From: Motiliproteus sp. MSK22-1 | GTDB taxonomy: Bacteria > Pseudomonadota > Gammaproteobacteria > Pseudomonadales > Balneatricaceae | NCBI RefSeq assembly: GCF_001968815.1 | Contig: NZ_MIEQ01000046.1 | Location: 267,803 to 331,802 of the forward strand | Reading direction: 5' to 3' | Length of the DNA stretch: 64,000 nucleotides | In this document: piece after piece, positions 44,454 through 55,014 of the stretch | Numbering within the stretch: position 1 is the stretch's first letter | Layout of the letters: each line of letters starts with the position of its first letter | Made by a program: the position numbers and the translations under genes | The notes under the pieces: generated by a model | The model's input: the letters and a program-made list of their open reading frames with translations, nothing else | Told to the model about the DNA's origin: nothing | Database searches by the model: none

Positions 44454-47330
44454 TCAGGTAGCCAGGATCACACGAATAGCATCAAGCTGAACTTGAGCCC
44501 CTTCAAGATACTCAGCCAAACTAACAGTTAGATCTTCCAGGTATTTTACCTCCTCTTCCCTGATATTCGGGTTCACCTCTGAAAGCGCTTTTAGCCTTGC
44601 CATTTCAGCCCCCAGTACTTCAGACATATTGGCAATAGCCTCATCAACGATCAACGGCTGTTGCCCGGACGCTATTGCATCAGCCCTTGAAATCATGTCT
44701 CCGATCTGATCTCTGGCAAGTCGGACAATATTGGGGGCTGTGCCCTTCGCTACTCGTTTAGCCAGTTGATTAACATGGTGATCTGCCAATACAGCCGATA
44801 AATCATTCCCTTCTACATCAACTAATACCCGAATACTGGCATGCGGTAAATAGCGCTGCAATTGCAGTTTTTTCGGCGCCGGGCAGTGTATGGAGAATAT
44901 CGCTTCCAACATTAAAGTCCCAGGCTTTATCGGTGGCAATTTAATGGTGCACAGAGCTGTATTACCAAACTCCCCTTCCGCTATCATTTCCATCGCGCCA
45001 CTGACCATAGGGTGTTCCCAGGTCAAAAATTGCATATCTTCTCGGTGTAACGCAAGTGTTCTGGAATAAGTAGCGGTTGCGCCATCTTCCGATAATCCCG
45101 GGAAGCTATGCATGTGCATATGATCACCAGGAGTTAGCACGATGGCATTGGTACTGTGGTGCTGCTGCTCGACACCAAATTGATCAAAAACACGCTCCAT
45201 ATAGTTGGAAAGTTCGCGAAAGTTAGAGGCTTCGGTTAATTGATCCAGAATAACTTCCGCTTCATCCTGCTTACAGGAGTTAAGTTCCAGTAAGCGGTCG
45301 CGTCCCTGACTCATAGTCTCCAGCGCAGCATCATTCAATTGCCGGGTATCTTTTATCAGTTGTTCAAGCCCGGCTGGATCATTCTGTCGACTCAGACATT
45401 CAACCAACCGGTCAACAAAGGCCTCATAAAGGCTCTGCCCCGCTGGGCTGGGAGTTAAAAAGGCGTTAAGCCCTTCATGGTGCCAACGCATCAATCCATC
45501 CTGAGCACTGTCACGGTAATAGGGCACATGGATATTGATATCCCGTTGCTGCCCTATACGATCAAGACGACCAATACGCTGCTCCAGCAGATCAGGATTC
45601 AGCGGTAAATCAAACAACACCAGATCATGAGAAAACTGAAAGTTGCGGCCCTCACTGCCTATCTCCGAACAGATCAACACCTGAGCACCTTGCTCCCGCT
45701 CTGCAAAGTAAGCCGCAGCCCGGTCACGAGCCACCAGGCTAAGCCCTTCATGAAAAACGGCCGATCGCAAACCAACCCGAAGCCGAAGATGTTCCTCCAG
45801 CGATCGGGCAGTGCCCGCTTGAGCACAGATTACCAAAACCTTCTCATCACGCATTTCTGTAAGAAAATCACTTAACCAGCTGACGCGTGCATCTACAGCC
45901 AGCCAGGACTCACCAAACAAACGCTCGGGATGCAGCTGATCTTCAAGATCAGCATCAAGCAAAAGTTCAGGGTAAGTTTCTGTCTGCGGCAGCGCATAAC
46001 TCGTTAACCGACGTACGGGAAAGCCTTCCACAGCACTTCTTGTATTCCGGAACAGCACTCGTCCAGTACCGTGACGATCCAGCAACTCATAAATAACATC
46101 ATTGATAGCCTTACGTTCTTCTTTGTCACTCTCAGCAGACAGTAACTGTGATCGCAAGGTTCTTAGCGTTTCGGATCCCAAGTAGAGTTCAATCTGGTCT
46201 GCAACTGCCGGCTGTCGAATAAACTGATCAACGGCGTCCTGAGACAACAAGCACTGCACTAACTGATTGACGGGGCGGTAACTTGCCTCCTCTTCATGGA
46301 ACTGCTGAAGGTCATAATATCGATCGGGGTCCAGCAAACGTAAACGAGCAAAGTGACTTTCAATACCTAATTGTTCTGGCGTGGCCGTCAACAATAAAAC
46401 ACCGGGAACCTCTCGTGATAAAGCCTCAATACACTTATACGCCGGACTGACTTCTTCATCGCTCCAGATCAGATGATGAGCTTCATCAACAACAAGAAGA
46501 TCCCAGTCAGCCTGCAAAGCAAACTCCCGAGCCTGATCAGACTCTGTCATCATTGACAGGGTACACAGAACCAGCTGAGCACTTTCAAATGGATTTCCTT
46601 CACCCGCTTCAAGCAATGCCTGACAACGATCTTCATCCAAGATGGAAAAATGTAAATTAAAACGGCGTAGCATTTCGACCAGCCACTGGTGAATCAAACT
46701 GTCCGGCACCACTACCAGCACTCTCTCAGCCCGACCACTCACCAGATGCTGGTGAAGTATCAACCCAGCTTCAATGGTTTTCCCCAGCCCGACTTCATCT
46801 GCCAGCAAAACACGGGGAGCATGACGGCGGGAAACCTGGTGAGCAATGTAAAACTGATGGGGTAACAGCTGTACCCGAGGCCCCAGTAGGCCATAGGCCT
46901 CGGATTGCTGCAGTCGATGGATATAATTAAGGGTATCAACACGGAGTTGAAAACGGCTATTTTTATCTATTTGTCCAGCAAACAACCTGTCTTGCGGCTT
47001 ATTGAAATGAACAAAGCTGTCGAGATCAATTTCTTCTATTCGATGCTGCTTTCCTTCGCTACAAACACCACTGTAAATGTAGTAACCATTTATTTCTTCA
47101 CGACCATTGACTTCAATGGACAGACCATCAGCACTCAGAACTTCTTCTCCAACAGCATACTCAATCCGGCTTAAAGGGGCGTTATTTGCTGCATACACCC
47201 GCTCTTCACCCACGGCTGGAAAACTGATTGTTACACGCCGATTAGCGATATCAGCAACGATACCCAAACCTAGTTCAGATTCTGTATTGCTGACCCAGCG
47301 CTGGCCTGGCACAAACAAGGGGGTTATCAA
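44454..47330 (-). CDS. rapA: RNA polymerase-associated ATPase RapA
   Basis: The protein is 958 residues from TTG 47330, close to the 968 of E. coli RapA; its N-terminus then reads LITPLFVPGQRWVSNTESEL, matching RapA. The frame is open up to 47471 but that extension covers GC-rich hairpins and a likely promoter. Motifs: Walker A DEVGLGKTIEAG, the DEAH box VVDEAHHL, and helicase motif VI IGRLDRIGQ. It is a Swi2/Snf2 enzyme that recycles RNA polymerase. Confidence 0.93.
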   Translation of the reverse strand: MITPLFVPGQRWVSNTESELGLGIVADIANRRVTISFPAVGEERVYAANNAPLSRIEYAVGEEVLSADGLSIEVNGREEINGYYIYSGVCSEGKQHRIEEIDLDSFVHFNKPQDRLFAGQIDKNSRFQLRVDTLNYIHRLQQSEAYGLLGPRVQLLPHQFYIAHQVSRRHAPRVLLADEVGLGKTIEAGLILHQHLVSGRAERVLVVVPDSLIHQWLVEMLRRFNLHFSILDEDRCQALLEAGEGNPFESAQLVLCTLSMMTESDQAREFALQADWDLLVVDEAHHLIWSDEEVSPAYKCIEALSREVPGVLLLTATPEQLGIESHFARLRLLDPDRYYDLQQFHEEEASYRPVNQLVQCLLSQDAVDQFIRQPAVADQIELYLGSETLRTLRSQLLSAESDKEERKAINDVIYELLDRHGTGRVLFRNTRSAVEGFPVRRLTSYALPQTETYPELLLDADLEDQLHPERLFGESWLAVDARVSWLSDFLTEMRDEKVLVICAQAGTARSLEEHLRLRVGLRSAVFHEGLSLVARDRAAAYFAEREQGAQVLICSEIGSEGRNFQFSHDLVLFDLPLNPDLLEQRIGRLDRIGQQRDINIHVPYYRDSAQDGLMRWHHEGLNAFLTPSPAGQSLYEAFVDRLVECLSRQNDPAGLEQLIKDTRQLNDAALETMSQGRDRLLELNSCKQDEAEVILDQLTEASNFRELSNYMERVFDQFGVEQQHHSTNAIVLTPGDHMHMHSFPGLSEDGATATYSRTLALHREDMQFLTWEHPMVSGAMEMIAEGEFGNTALCTIKLPPIKPGTLMLEAIFSIHCPAPKKLQLQRYLPHASIRVLVDVEGNDLSAVLADHHVNQLAKRVAKGTAPNIVRLARDQIGDMISRADAIASGQQPLIVDEAIANMSEVLGAEMARLKALSEVNPNIREEEVKYLEDLTVSLAEYLEGAQVQLDAIRVILAT

Positions 47331-47355
47331 AATATATGTCTCTTTATCGTTTAAG

Positions 47356-47401
47356 GGCCGCCCAGGCGGCCTGTGTCTATAGATGAAAGGCCCAAAGGGC
47401 C
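47356..47401 (-). other. GC-rich inverted repeats in the rapA leader
   Basis: GGCCGCC-CA-GGCGGCC (47356-47371) and GGCCC-AAA-GGGCC (47389-47401) are two small perfect hairpins just upstream of the TTG start of rapA. They probably lie in its untranslated leader. Confidence 0.5.
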
Positions 47402-47405
47402 GGGA

Positions 47406-47411
47406 ATTATA
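47406..47411 (-). promoter_or_regulatory. Candidate -10 element of rapA
   Basis: On the minus strand this reads TATAAT, a perfect -10 box, about 75 bases before the TTG start. No good -35 was seen at 16-18 bases. Confidence 0.4.
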
Positions 47412-47571
47412 ATCGCAGGGGGTCATCAATTTCGATGTACACATGCACCAAAACACAGACCCAACGCGCATGGATACGCATAAATTTAATAATCTAAGCC
47501 TAAATTTTTCATTACTCAGCCGGTCTCAGTGCCGACCAGTTACAGACAGGGGTGATTAACATGTTATTGCC

Positions 47572-48048
47572 CTATTTATCCTTCCATTTATCAGCCGCTT
47601 CGAGATCTGTATCTTTCTGTTCAACCCAGTGATCTTGCCTGGAGGTCTTCTCTTTTTTCCAAAACGGAGCATCTTTTTTCAAATAGTCCATGATGAACTG
47701 GCACGCTGCAAATGAATCAACCCGATGAGCGCTGCTCGTGGCTACAAAGACGATTTGATCACAAGGTCGTAATGAACCGACCCGATGAATAATCCTTACA
47801 TCAATCAGTTCCCAGCGCTCTCGCGCCTGATCGACTATTCGCTGCAGACTTTTCTCAGTCATTCCCGGATAGTGCTCTAAAAACATTTCCTGTAATCCGT
47901 CTCCGGGTAAAGAGGCATCATGTAGATCTCTAACCAATCCGGTAAAAGTGGCTATAGCCCCTACACGACCGTCAGGGTCTCGCATCAAAGCAGTCTCATG
48001 TCCGATGTCGAAATCACTGGTTTGAACTTGGATATAGGTGGATGCCAC
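47572..48048 (-). CDS. moaE: Molybdopterin synthase catalytic subunit MoaE
   Basis: The protein is 158 residues from GTG 48048, which has GGAG seven bases upstream; a TTG 16 codons earlier is possible but weaker. Family features are GAIATFTGLVRD, EHYPGM, IIHRVGSL, and the catalytic Lys region KKDAPFWKKE. It transfers sulfur to precursor Z with MoaD in molybdenum cofactor synthesis. No other moa gene is in the window. Confidence 0.93.
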   Translation of the reverse strand: MASTYIQVQTSDFDIGHETALMRDPDGRVGAIATFTGLVRDLHDASLPGDGLQEMFLEHYPGMTEKSLQRIVDQARERWELIDVRIIHRVGSLRPCDQIVFVATSSAHRVDSFAACQFIMDYLKKDAPFWKKEKTSRQDHWVEQKDTDLEAADKWKDK

Positions 48049-48217
48049 GAGATTACTCCATTCTGAACATATATCGAATCTGAAGGATTGTACCAATTGC
48101 TGCTATGGTCTTGTATCTCCGAGGTTAAATTGTTGTGTTCAAACTTGACCATTATGTCACTTTAGTACTATCGACTGCACGACTATCGGTGCAGAACAAA
48201 TTGAGTAGCAGCCCTGT

Positions 48218-48252
48218 GCCCATAGCCTCTCGATCGCGCCCATAGCCTCTCG
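48218..48252. repeat. Two-copy 20-base tandem repeat
   Basis: GCCCATAGCCTCTCG occurs at 48218-48232 and 48238-48252 with a 20-base period, between moaE and nudJ. Confidence 0.7.
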
Positions 48253-48323
48253 CACCAACAATATTGTTGGGCACTTTGTCTGGATGCGCTAAACTATGCG
48301 GCAGAATTTTGAAGGAGATTTAT

Positions 48324-48776
48324 ATGTGCTGGACGCCCCACGCGACAGTGGCCTGTATTATTGAAGATAATGGACGATTTCTTTTTGTTGAAGAGTATTC
48401 GAACGGACGACTGGTTTTAAACCAACCAGCAGGGCACCTTGAGGCGAACGAGTCCTTTATTGAAGGAGCAAAACGAGAAGTTCTTGAAGAGACCGCCTGG
48501 GAAGTAGAAATCACCGACCTGCTCGGTATGTACGTATATACACCGCCTCATAAAGAAGTCACTTACCATCGGACTTGCTTTGTTGCCCACCCTGTACGTG
48601 AGCAAAAAGACAGGCCCCTGGATAGCGATATCGTCAGGGCTATATGGCTAACCTACGAAGAAGTAAAAGCCGAAGAAGAGCGATTGCGAAGCCCTCTGGT
48701 ATTGCGGGGGATTGAAGACTACTTACAAGGAAGGCGCTACCCTTTGGATTTCATTTATGAGCAGAAATTAAGTTAA
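48324..48776 (+). CDS. nudJ: Nudix hydrolase NudJ
   Basis: The protein is 150 residues from ATG 48324, which has AAGGAGA six bases upstream. The Nudix box spans residues 37-59 (GHLEANESF, then REVLEETAW), with the metal-binding REVLEE at 51-56. In E. coli this enzyme cleaves pyrophosphate from nucleotides and thiamine pyrophosphate. The nudJ-mnmA-hflD-purB order is the same as in E. coli, which supports the name. Confidence 0.92.
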   Translation: MCWTPHATVACIIEDNGRFLFVEEYSNGRLVLNQPAGHLEANESFIEGAKREVLEETAWEVEITDLLGMYVYTPPHKEVTYHRTCFVAHPVREQKDRPLDSDIVRAIWLTYEEVKAEEERLRSPLVLRGIEDYLQGRRYPLDFIYEQKLS

Positions 48777-48853
48777 CTGAGTTAAAAGCAGATGATTAAA
48801 AGTCAACGCAACAATTGGATACGCCCCACGATCAGGGTACGTACAGTATTAAG

Positions 48854-49993
48854 ATGAATAACGGCACCTCAAAAAACAGTAACACTAAAGTAATCGTTGG
48901 AATGTCGGGAGGCGTCGACTCATCAGTTTCGGCTTTACTGCTTCAACAACAGGGCTACCAGGTGGAAGGCTTGTTTATGAAGAACTGGGACGAAGACGAT
49001 GGAACTGAATATTGCACAGCTAAAGATGATTTAGCGGATGCGCAAGCAGTCAGTGACAGGCTCGGGATCCACTTACATACTGCGAACTTTGCCGCGGAAT
49101 ACTGGGATAACGTTTTTGAACACTTTCTAAGCGAATATAAGGCAGGACGAACCCCTAATCCCGACATCCTCTGCAATAAAGAAATCAAGTTCAAGGCATT
49201 TCTTGAGTACGCCCGGGTGCTTGGCGCCGATTATATTGCGACAGGACACTACGTTCGACGAAGGGATACGCAACGAGAGACAGACGACAAGGAACACTGC
49301 TACTTGCTCCGCGGACTCGATGGAAACAAAGATCAGAGCTATTTTCTTCATGCTGTTGGCGAAGACGAAATTCGCCAAACGCTGTTTCCTGTAGGAGAGC
49401 TGGAAAAGCCGGAAGTACGACGTATTGCTGAAGAATATGACCTTATCACCCATGATAAGAAGGACAGCACCGGGATTTGCTTTATAGGCGAACGACGATT
49501 CCGTGATTTTTTACAACAGTACCTGCCTGCTCAGCCTGGAATAATTGAAACACCTGATGGTGTAACGATAGGTAAACATCAGGGGTTAATGTATCACACT
49601 ATAGGTCAACGACAGGGATTGGGGATCGGCGGATTGAGCGATTTTCCAGATGAACCCTGGTTCGTTGCTCAAAAAGATCTTAAGCGGAATGTACTTATCG
49701 CAGTTCAGGGAAAGCAACACCCTCTTCTGTTCAGTCGAATGCTTATTACCAATCAGGTCGATTGGGTAAAAGGTCAGGAACCCAAGCTACCTTATCATTG
49801 CACAGCAAAAACCCGATATCGACAGGACGATCAGGCTTGCCGTATTGACCCCAGACCAGAGGGTGGCTACAACGTTTGGTTTGAAAAAGCTCAAAGAGCA
49901 GTCACTCCTGGCCAATCAGTCGTATTTTATGATGAAGAATACTGTCTTGGCGGCGGCGTTATTGAGAAAACTTTCCGCGACGATCAACTTTGA
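48854..49993 (+). CDS. mnmA: tRNA-specific 2-thiouridylase MnmA
   Basis: The protein is 379 residues from ATG 48854; an in-frame TTG lies 13 codons earlier and neither start has a strong ribosome site. The ATP-binding loop GMSGGVDSS is at residues 16-24. The two catalytic cysteines are in [12 protein letters not shown] and [12 protein letters not shown]. It makes 2-thiouridine at tRNA position 34. It overlaps or touches the start of hflD. Confidence 0.95.
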   Translation: MNNGTSKNSNTKVIVGMSGGVDSSVSALLLQQQGYQVEGLFMKNWDEDDGTEYCTAKDDLADAQAVSDRLGIHLHTANFAAEYWDNVFEHFLSEYKAGRTPNPDILCNKEIKFKAFLEYARVLGADYIATGHYVRRRDTQRETDDKEHCYLLRGLDGNKDQSYFLHAVGEDEIRQTLFPVGELEKPEVRRIAEEYDLITHDKKDSTGICFIGERRFRDFLQQYLPAQPGIIETPDGVTIGKHQGLMYHTIGQRQGLGIGGLSDFPDEPWFVAQKDLKRNVLIAVQGKQHPLLFSRMLITNQVDWVKGQEPKLPYHCTAKTRYRQDDQACRIDPRPEGGYNVWFEKAQRAVTPGQSVVFYDEEYCLGGGVIEKTFRDDQL

Positions 49994-50004
49994 GGTCTAC
50001 TATT

Positions 50005-50730
50005 TTGTCACGCGAACATTCCAGAAAGACCGATCAACAAGCAATAGCCCTAGCCGGTGTTTTCCAGGCCGCAGCACTTGTTGATCAGATAGCAAAGCGA
50101 GGACTGATTCCACAGAACAGTTTTGAGACATCTATTAATAGTATTTTCATGACATCTCCTGCGGTAACGGAGGACGTTTATGGCGGTGTTGAAGAAATTC
50201 CTTTTGGCCTGAGCATGGGGCTCAAAAGTCTCCTGGATCTTGCTGAAAAGACGAAGCAACAGAATAAGGACATCACCCGGTATGCGTTAAGTATGTTGCA
50301 TCTGGAAAACAGGCTCCGAAAGCATCCAACTATGTTAAGCGACATTAGCGACGGTCTTGATAAAATTCGAAATCAGTCCCGCTACTTCGAGGAGACTTCT
50401 AACAGGGGAACATCCCATACAGAAGTCGCTTTAGAGTCACAAACGGATAACAGCCAACTCGATCAGCCTCAATTTTGCCACCCAACGGTTGTCGCTGCTG
50501 TCGCTCAGCTTTATCAGGACACTCTTAGCACCTTCAGCTTCAGAATTCAGGTGACTGGCGAGCCTCGTCATCTGCAAAACAGCGATAATGCCAACAAAGT
50601 GAGAGCCCTGTTGCTGGCAGGAATCCGTGCCGCAATTCTATGGCGTCAGGTTGGTGGGAAACGCTGGCAACTGCTGTTGTTTCGATCCCGAGTCGGTAAA
50701 TCTGCCCGCAGAATACTGGAGCATGGTTAA
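50005..50730 (+). CDS. hflD: HflD-like protein
   Basis: The protein is about 241 residues and mostly helical, starting with the QQAIALAGVFQAAALVDQIA pattern of the HflD family and ending with RAAILWRQVGGKRWQLL. In E. coli HflD binds phage CII and affects lysogeny. The start is a TTG either at 49990 (overlapping the mnmA stop) or at 50005, which has GAGG nine bases upstream. The middle (around residue 140) has an extra Ser/Thr/Asn/Gln-rich stretch. Confidence 0.88.
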   Translation: MSREHSRKTDQQAIALAGVFQAAALVDQIAKRGLIPQNSFETSINSIFMTSPAVTEDVYGGVEEIPFGLSMGLKSLLDLAEKTKQQNKDITRYALSMLHLENRLRKHPTMLSDISDGLDKIRNQSRYFEETSNRGTSHTEVALESQTDNSQLDQPQFCHPTVVAAVAQLYQDTLSTFSFRIQVTGEPRHLQNSDNANKVRALLLAGIRAAILWRQVGGKRWQLLLFRSRVGKSARRILEHG

Positions 50731-50803
50731 CTGACAGGATACGCCCTGTTCCTATAATGCTATCTTCTAATGGCAGGTTCTGCTCAAATCCTGCAGATTC
50801 ATG

Positions 50804-50809
50804 TATAAT
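50804..50809 (+). promoter_or_regulatory. Candidate -10 element of purB
   Basis: TATAAT preceded by TG at one base's distance resembles an extended -10, 50 bases before the purB start. The -35 is poor. Confidence 0.5.
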
Positions 50810-50847
50810 TTGCGCTCTGATTTTTGCCAACCCTTATCTACTACTGA

Positions 50848-52227
<1,380 letters not shown>

Positions 52228-52243
52228 AATCATACTGCCGACC

Positions 52244-52264
52244 AGGAGCGACCCGGTCGCTCCT
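52244..52264 (+). terminator. Terminator of purB
   Basis: AGGAGCGACC and GGTCGCTCCT form a tight perfect stem, followed by TTTATCC, 16 bases after the purB stop. Confidence 0.75.
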
Positions 52265-52387
52265 TTATCCTATTAATTCTTTAATCCAGATTCTCGTAAA
52301 ATCAGATAACCTCAACCGGTTAGCCTGTTTCAATATACAGCCATTTCCGAGAAACCAAACTTCGATCCAAATAAGCTGAGCTTGCCT

Positions 52388-53134
52388 ATGCTGAACAATA
52401 TTCGTGTCGTCATGATCAACACCTTTCACCCTGGAAATATTGGTGCGGCAGCGCGAGCGCTTAAAAACATGGGGCTTAGCCAGCTTTATCTGGTAGATCC
52501 AAAGGAATTTCCTCATCCGGAGGCTGAATCCAGGGCGGCCGGGGCCTTAGACCTGCTTAACAATGCAGTTGTCGTGAAGACTTTGGAAGAAGCAATCAAA
52601 GATTGTTCTCTTGTGGTCGGCACCAGCGCCCGAAATCGCAGCTTTCCCTGGCCAATGCTAGATGCGAGAAATTGTGCGGAAAAAGCCGTAATTGAAGCGA
52701 AGTCAGCCCCAGTAGCCATTGTCTTCGGTAGAGAAAGAATGGGATTGCATAATGAAGAACTGATGCAATGCAATTTTCATTTGGCTATTCCGACCGATCC
52801 AGTATATCCCGTACTAAATGTCAGCGCTGCCATTCAGGTTGTATGTTATGAGCTTTGGCTGGCCCAGCAAAACAGCTCCACCCCTTCTTCAACTTCTTCA
52901 ACTTCTTCAACTAACAATGATCCGCTACTGGAATATCCCAGTAGTGAAGAGATGGGGCATTTTTATACTCACTTAGAAAATACTCTCAAAGACATTAACT
53001 TTATCGTCGCTCAGCACGAAGGCAAAGTAATGACTAAATTGCGCAGGCTATTCAACCGAGCAAGACCTGAAAAAGTGGAGCTGAATATGCTCAGAGGTGT
53101 TCTTTCTGCCATTCAGAGAAATACTAAAAAGTAG
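52388..53134 (+). CDS. trmJ: tRNA (cytidine/uridine-32-2'-O)-methyltransferase TrmJ
   Basis: The protein is 248 residues from ATG 52388 (a TTG lies two codons earlier). It is a SPOUT methyltransferase, starting IRVVMINTFHPGNIGAAARA, with the knot motifs IVFGRERMGLHNEEL and PVYPVLNVSAAIQVV. It methylates position 32 of tRNAs. Between the catalytic domain and the C-terminal helices is a Ser/Thr linker encoded by a nine-base repeat (52884-52910). Confidence 0.93.
   Translation: MLNNIRVVMINTFHPGNIGAAARALKNMGLSQLYLVDPKEFPHPEAESRAAGALDLLNNAVVVKTLEEAIKDCSLVVGTSARNRSFPWPMLDARNCAEKAVIEAKSAPVAIVFGRERMGLHNEELMQCNFHLAIPTDPVYPVLNVSAAIQVVCYELWLAQQNSSTPSSTSSTSSTNNDPLLEYPSSEEMGHFYTHLENTLKDINFIVAQHEGKVMTKLRRLFNRARPEKVELNMLRGVLSAIQRNTKK
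52884..52910 (+). repeat. Three tandem copies of CTTCTTCAA inside trmJ
   Basis: Three perfect nine-base units encode a Ser-Thr-Ser repeat in the TrmJ linker. The unit is a multiple of three, so changes in copy number would alter linker length without a frameshift. Confidence 0.85.
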
Positions 53135-53309
53135 CGCCTGTTTTCATCATATCTGTACTCCAGCCTGACAATTTCCTTCTATTATCATGCTATTAAGGAA
53201 CCCATAGGCAAATTGGCAAAAGTAGAGTTGCAGCACTAGAATCATTTGATGATAATAGGTACTCACACCAATCTCTCGACCACCCAACCAGGCCGATACT
53301 CACCACAGA

Positions 53310-55007
53310 ATGCTGAAACACCTCCTCCCATTTCTCTTGCTGTCCTCAGCTGCTCAGGCGCAAATCACTGTTGAAGTTGATCACAAGCAAGGGCCAGCCA
53401 ACCAAACGTTTGAAATGGTACTGGAAGCTGAACAGCGGCAACCTATCAGCACTCCAGATTTTTCTGGATTGGAAAAAGATTTTCGCATTCTTAATAACTC
53501 CAAAAACTCAGTATCCAATTTTCGTGGTGGAAAAACCTACTACAACAGCCGATGGACTATTCGCTTACGCCCAAAGCGAACCGGAGAACTGAAGATACCC
53601 GCAATACGGGTTGGTTCCGAACGAAGCCGGGCGCTCTCCTATACAGCAACCGAGGAAGCGCCCCCTGCCGAAGAGATTCCGGTTTTTCTCGACGTAACCA
53701 TTTCGCCGGAGCTTAATTACACACGCAGCGCTTATGTATTAAGTGTAAAGTTACTTTTTGATGCTCCTCTTAGTAGTGCTCAGCTTACCGAACCTTTACT
53801 CGAAGGAGTCAGAATAGAACAGCTTGGTTCGCAACTTAACTATAGCGAAACTCGAAATGACCAGAATTATCAGGTCATTGAGCAACGGTATATTCTATTT
53901 CCGTTGTCTTCCAAGCGATACAGATTACCACCAATCGAGTTTACCGGCCTAAGTGCTGAGGGTGAAATCGCCTACAACACTAGCTCTGAAGCAATCGAGT
54001 TTGAAGCCTTGGAGCCACCTCCCGAAATAAATCCCAGAACCTGGCTGGCGGCAACAGAGCTTCGTGTAGAACAGCAATGGGATAAAGCACTTCAAAATCT
54101 TCGTGTTGGAGATACGCTGGTACGAACATTAATTATTGAGGCACATAACACCCCGGCAGACTGGCTCCCCAACCTGCACGTAGCCAGTACAGAAGGAGTC
54201 AGCGTCTACCCCCAGGCCCCTAAAATAACTCAGGAAACTGATACAGGCACTTTAGTCAGCCGTAAAGAACTCACCTATAAACTATTGTTAACTAAAGCAG
54301 GTCAGGTTAGATTTCCCGCTATAGAGATTCCCTGGTGGGATACCATCAGAGATATACAAGATACATCCCGAATAAGCAGCACCAGCGTTGATGTTGAGAA
54401 CTTTCTTCAACCCATCAGCTCTCCTCCTGCCGCAAGTGAGGTCAGGAATGAGACAACAGATAGCAACGGACCAACAAATGACAAACCCAATGAATCAAAA
54501 ACAGGTCAGGCCACAACCGCTTCTTCCAGTCCGTGGCTGGCATGGCTTTGGGCAACGATCGCTATAATCTGTGCAATAGGCTGGACACTAACCTGGAGCA
54601 GACTGAAGCGCTTATCAACAGAACAGAACAATGCGCAGTCCTTAGCTGCAAGCCTGAAGGAAGCCCCGACACCGCCTGGCACCCTGCAACAACGGGATTA
54701 CCAACTGGAAGAAACAAACGCATTTAATCGCCTGTCCCGCGCTTGCAGTATTAATGATCCGGAACGAACCGCTGAGTATCTACTACAGTGGGCAAAACTC
54801 ACCTGGCCTGAAGAACCTATAGGCGACTTGGCAGATATTGAGTTTTACGCCCAAAACCCGACACTAACCTACCTGATCAGAGATCTGGAGCACAGTATCT
54901 ACTCACCTCAGGATAATGAAGATCCCTGGCAAGGAGACCTCATTCTTAGTCAAATAACGCTTATAAGACGCAAGCTAAAGTCTGGCAGAACACTAGAGGT
55001 CAGCTAA
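53310..55007 (+). CDS. BatD-like protein
   Basis: The protein has 565 residues. It has a signal peptide (LLPFLLLSSAAQA, cleavage before QIT), several beta-rich domains typical of BatD (RWTIRLRPKRTGELKIPAI, YVLSVKLLFDAP), one membrane span at about 408-428 (PWLAWLWATIAIICAIGW) and a cytoplasmic helical tail. BatD usually accompanies the VWA proteins BatA and BatB and a MoxR ATPase, but none is nearby. Confidence 0.8.
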   Translation: MLKHLLPFLLLSSAAQAQITVEVDHKQGPANQTFEMVLEAEQRQPISTPDFSGLEKDFRILNNSKNSVSNFRGGKTYYNSRWTIRLRPKRTGELKIPAIRVGSERSRALSYTATEEAPPAEEIPVFLDVTISPELNYTRSAYVLSVKLLFDAPLSSAQLTEPLLEGVRIEQLGSQLNYSETRNDQNYQVIEQRYILFPLSSKRYRLPPIEFTGLSAEGEIAYNTSSEAIEFEALEPPPEINPRTWLAATELRVEQQWDKALQNLRVGDTLVRTLIIEAHNTPADWLPNLHVASTEGVSVYPQAPKITQETDTGTLVSRKELTYKLLLTKAGQVRFPAIEIPWWDTIRDIQDTSRISSTSVDVENFLQPISSPPAASEVRNETTDSNGPTNDKPNESKTGQATTASSSPWLAWLWATIAIICAIGWTLTWSRLKRLSTEQNNAQSLAASLKEAPTPPGTLQQRDYQLEETNAFNRLSRACSINDPERTAEYLLQWAKLTWPEEPIGDLADIEFYAQNPTLTYLIRDLEHSIYSPQDNEDPWQGDLILSQITLIRRKLKSGRTLEVS

Positions 55008-55014
55008 CCAGTCT

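Noticed and set aside
48097..48323. Possible CRISPR or satellite from the repeated GCCCATAGCCTCTCG
   Set aside because: There are only two copies with a five-base gap, so there is no array.
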